Assembly: GCA_001564205.1 (NCBI GenBank)
Contig: LKMY01000020.1
Location: forward strand, 1 to 14,487
Reading direction: 5' to 3'
Origin: Nanohaloarchaea archaeon PL-Br10_U2g5
GTDB lineage: Archaea > Halobacteriota > Halobacteria > Halobacteriales > Haloferacaceae
Length of the DNA: 14,487 nt
In this document: positions 12,611 to 14,487 of the stretch, piece after piece
How positions within the stretch are numbered: the first letter of the stretch is position 1
Layout of the letters: each line of letters starts with the position of its first letter
Notes under the pieces: model-generated
Told to the model about the DNA's origin: nothing
The model's database searches: none
The model's input: only the letters and a program-made list of their open reading frames with translations
Made by a program: the position numbers and the translations under genes

Positions 12611-14487
12611 ATGTCTAATGAGCCGACTGAAACGCCCGTGGGGAACAGAACGTATAGACGACGATCGGTGATGGGAGGGCTCGCAACGGGTGCGGGCCTC
12701 AGCGCACTCGGTTCGGAAGCCAGCGGTCAGGTGCGAGCGCAAACAGATGACGAATCGGAAGGGTGGCCTCCAGAGGACATCCTGGAAGCATACGTCGCCG
12801 TCCTGTCAGGGAACCAAGCAGGCATCGAAACCGACGCGAGCGGGTGTGCCCACCTGATGCCGGGTGAAGCGGGAACGCTGGTGATCGATCTCGTGCTCGA
12901 AGATATCGAGTGTGTCACACAGGCGCATATCCACGAGGGCGAACGGGGAGAAGAGGGACCGGTCGTCGCACCGCTTCTCGGATACACCGAGGAAGTAGAC
13001 GGAAGCGGTGACGGCGATCCGCTCACGACCCGTCCGGACACCCCGCTGATCGAAGGGACCATCGTCGACGACCCCGAGCTCGTCGAAGCCATCCTCGACG
13101 ATCCGGAGGCGTACTACGTCAACGTCCATACGGTCCACAATCCGGGCGGGGAGATTCGCGGACAAATCCGCGGCTTCGACTTCGGCCAGGAGACCGACCT
13201 CGAACCGGTCCCGGCGGAGTTCACCGTTTCCGGACTGGACCCGGACGGTATCGAAGTGGTTCGCGGCGAAGCGATCGACGTGTCCGCGCGGATCCGAAAC
13301 GTCGGTGACGTCACCGAGACCCAAACCGTCGAACTCCGTATCGACGGCGATGTGGTCGCAGAGCGCGACCTGGAGCTACGCTGCCGTTCGTCGACCCGGG
13401 TTCGATTCGAGGATATCGACACGGAGGACCTCGATCCAGACGAGTATGAATACGGGGTGTTCACCGAAGACGATTCCGAGACGGGGGCGCTCACCGTGTT
13501 ACGACCGGCGGAGTTCAGAGTCTCTGACCTCGACCCGGAGGACGTGACCGTCACGCAGGGCGATCTGATCGATGTCTCCGCGAGGATCCGAAACGTCGGC
13601 GACGTTTCCGAGACGCAGACTGTCGAGTTTCGGATCGACGACACGACCATCGCTGACCAGGAGTTGGAGCTCGACGGACGCGATTCGAGCCGGGTCACCT
13701 TCGAGGATATCGACACGAGCGAACTGGACCCCGACGAGTACGAACACGGCGTCTTTACCGAAGACGATTCCGAGACGGCAACGCTAATCGTGTTGCGTCC
13801 GCCGGAGTTTGCGGTCTCGGACCTTGATCCCGTGGATGTGACCGTCAACCGTGGGGACCTGATCGACGTCTCTGCGATCGTCGAAAACGTCGGCGAGGCG
13901 TCGGGCACGCAAACGGTCGAGTTCCGAATCGACGACGAAGCGATCCAGGACCGATCGCTTGAACTCGATGGAGGGGCATCCGAGACGATAGCATTCGAGG
14001 CGATCGACACCTCGGGGCTCGAACCCGGTGAGTACGAGCACGGTGTGTTCACCGATGACGACTCCGAAACGGGGACACTGACCGTCGAAGCGGCCCAAGA
14101 GGCCGAGTTCATCGTCGCCGAACTCGATCCGGAGGCAGAAACCGTCACGCAAGGAGAGCAGTTCGACGTCTCTGCGACGATCGAGAACGTCGGTGAACTC
14201 TCAGGTGTGCAGCCGGTCGAACTCCGCCTCGCCGGTGATCTGATCAGTGACCAAGACGTGGAGCTCGATGGTGGCGAGTCGATAGCGCTCGACTACGAAG
14301 GGATAGCCACCGACGGACTTGAGCCCGATGAGTACGAGTACGTCGTCTCCACCGATGACGACTTCGCAACAGGGATACTGACCGTTGAGGCGGCAGACGA
14401 CGAGGACGGCGAGAACGGTGAGGACGAGAACGGTGAGGATGAGAACGGTGAGGACGGAGACGATGATGAGGATGAGAACGGTGAGGA
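12611..14487 (+). CDS. Tat-exported surface protein: CHRD domain plus four CARDB-like repeats (3' end beyond window)
   Basis: At least 625 residues, open to the right edge. Residues 14-40 form a Tat signal (TYRRRSVMGGLATGAGLSAL) with no lipobox Cys, so the chain is released or anchored by a C terminus not seen here. Residues about 59-187 are a CHRD domain (first defined in chordin): AHIHEGERGEEGPVV (105-119), EGTIVDDPELVEAILDDP (148-165) and AYYVNVHTVHNPGGEIRGQI (167-186). Cys79 and Cys101 could form a disulfide. Four tandem Ig-like CARDB-type repeats start near residues 202, 300, 398 and 498, each with an EF-V-LDP opening, an IDVSA-I-NVG strand, a ELDG-type turn and a DPDEYE-VFTEDDSET close. 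The tail from about 594 is Asp/Glu/Asn/Gly-rich, typical of the linker before a haloarchaeal C-terminal anchor. ATG 12611 fits the signal peptide; an out-of-frame ATG lies at 12606. A cell-surface adhesive or structural role is likely; ligand unknown. Confidence 0.88.
   Translation, partial: MSNEPTETPVGNRTYRRRSVMGGLATGAGLSALGSEASGQVRAQTDDESEGWPPEDILEAYVAVLSGNQAGIETDASGCAHLMPGEAGTLVIDLVLEDIECVTQAHIHEGERGEEGPVVAPLLGYTEEVDGSGDGDPLTTRPDTPLIEGTIVDDPELVEAILDDPEAYYVNVHTVHNPGGEIRGQIRGFDFGQETDLEPVPAEFTVSGLDPDGIEVVRGEAIDVSARIRNVGDVTETQTVELRIDGDVVAERDLELRCRSSTRVRFEDIDTEDLDPDEYEYGVFTEDDSETGALTVLRPAEFRVSDLDPEDVTVTQGDLIDVSARIRNVGDVSETQTVEFRIDDTTIADQELELDGRDSSRVTFEDIDTSELDPDEYEHGVFTEDDSETATLIVLRPPEFAVSDLDPVDVTVNRGDLIDVSAIVENVGEASGTQTVEFRIDDEAIQDRSLELDGGASETIAFEAIDTSGLEPGEYEHGVFTDDDSETGTLTVEAAQEAEFIVAELDPEAETVTQGEQFDVSATIENVGELSGVQPVELRLAGDLISDQDVELDGGESIALDYEGIATDGLEPDEYEYVVSTDDDFATGILTVEAADDEDGENGEDENGEDENGEDGDDDEDENGE
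13214..14389 (+). repeat. Four tandem ~294-300-bp repeats encoding CARDB-like domains
   Basis: Units begin at about 13214, 13508, 13802 and 14102, spacings of 294, 294 and 300 bp. Units 1 and 2 are the most alike at DNA level, sharing GGATCCGAAACGTCGG and surrounding sequence; unit 3 is less similar and unit 4 the most diverged. This gradient indicates internal duplication within the gene, with the first two units probably the most recent pair. Confidence 0.82.
14397..14487 (+). repeat. Short imperfect repeat encoding Asp-Glu-Asn-Gly-Glu units
   Basis: The motif GACGAGAACGGTGAG recurs with small changes, encoding DENGE units (DDEDGENGEDENGEDENGED and onward) to the window edge. It forms the acidic low-complexity tail of the surface protein, a region prone to slippage and length variation. 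Confidence 0.75.

Noticed and set aside
13114..14148. A 344-codon minus-strand open frame opposite the surface-protein repeats
   Set aside because: It is Ser/Arg-rich antisense of the repeated CARDB-like coding sequence; the repeated appearance simply mirrors the plus-strand repeats.
1..14487. tRNA, rRNA, CRISPR array, toxin-antitoxin or defence genes
   Set aside because: No tRNA-like cloverleaf, spaced direct repeats, cas-like or nuclease-toxin reading frames were found when reading both strands.

Overview
The window looks like part of a halophilic archaeon (class Halobacteria). The evidence is high GC content, strongly acidic proteins, secreted proteins with twin-arginine signals followed by Cys lipoboxes or acidic linkers, an HTH_10 (Bat-type) regulator, and AT-rich TATA-like elements roughly 25-30 nt before start codons instead of bacterial promoters. 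I cannot name a genus.

Layout. Positions 1-566 (minus) hold the first 188 codons of an EamA/DMT-type membrane transporter that runs off the left edge. Positions 813-2174 (minus) encode a Type I (LivJ-like) substrate-binding lipoprotein whose two halves are in swapped order. Positions 2431-4089 (minus) encode a cytoplasmic gamma-glutamyltransferase-family Ntn hydrolase. After a 389-nt spacer containing a 9-bp tandem repeat come five minus-strand genes (10522 down to 4479) for a complete Dpp/Opp-type peptide ABC importer, in order dppA-dppB-dppC-dppD-dppF, each joined to the next by a 4-nt ATGA overlap. Divergent from dppA is a Bat-type HTH_10 regulator (10754-11440, plus). A gene-poor stretch follows, interrupted by a small DUF1328 membrane protein (11891-12124) and by a hairpin resembling the right end of an IS200/IS605 element (about 12359-12416). 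From 12611 to the right edge runs a Tat-exported surface protein with a CHRD domain, four tandem CARDB-like repeats of about 98 residues and an acidic Asn-Gly-rich tail; its C terminus lies outside the window.

How the parts fit. The Dpp operon should bring short peptides into the cell, with the divergent regulator its best local candidate controller. The GGT-family hydrolase downstream has no export signal and could cleave gamma-glutamyl or related amide bonds in the cytosol. The LivJ-like protein has no LivHMGF partners here and is an orphan in this window.

The most unusual object is the LivJ-like protein. Its C-terminal half (residues 56-238) comes first, straight after the Tat/lipobox leader, and its N-terminal half (263-453) comes second, joined by a 24-residue acidic linker and ending exactly where the first half normally continues. 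This is the pattern of a natural circular permutation in one intact reading frame.
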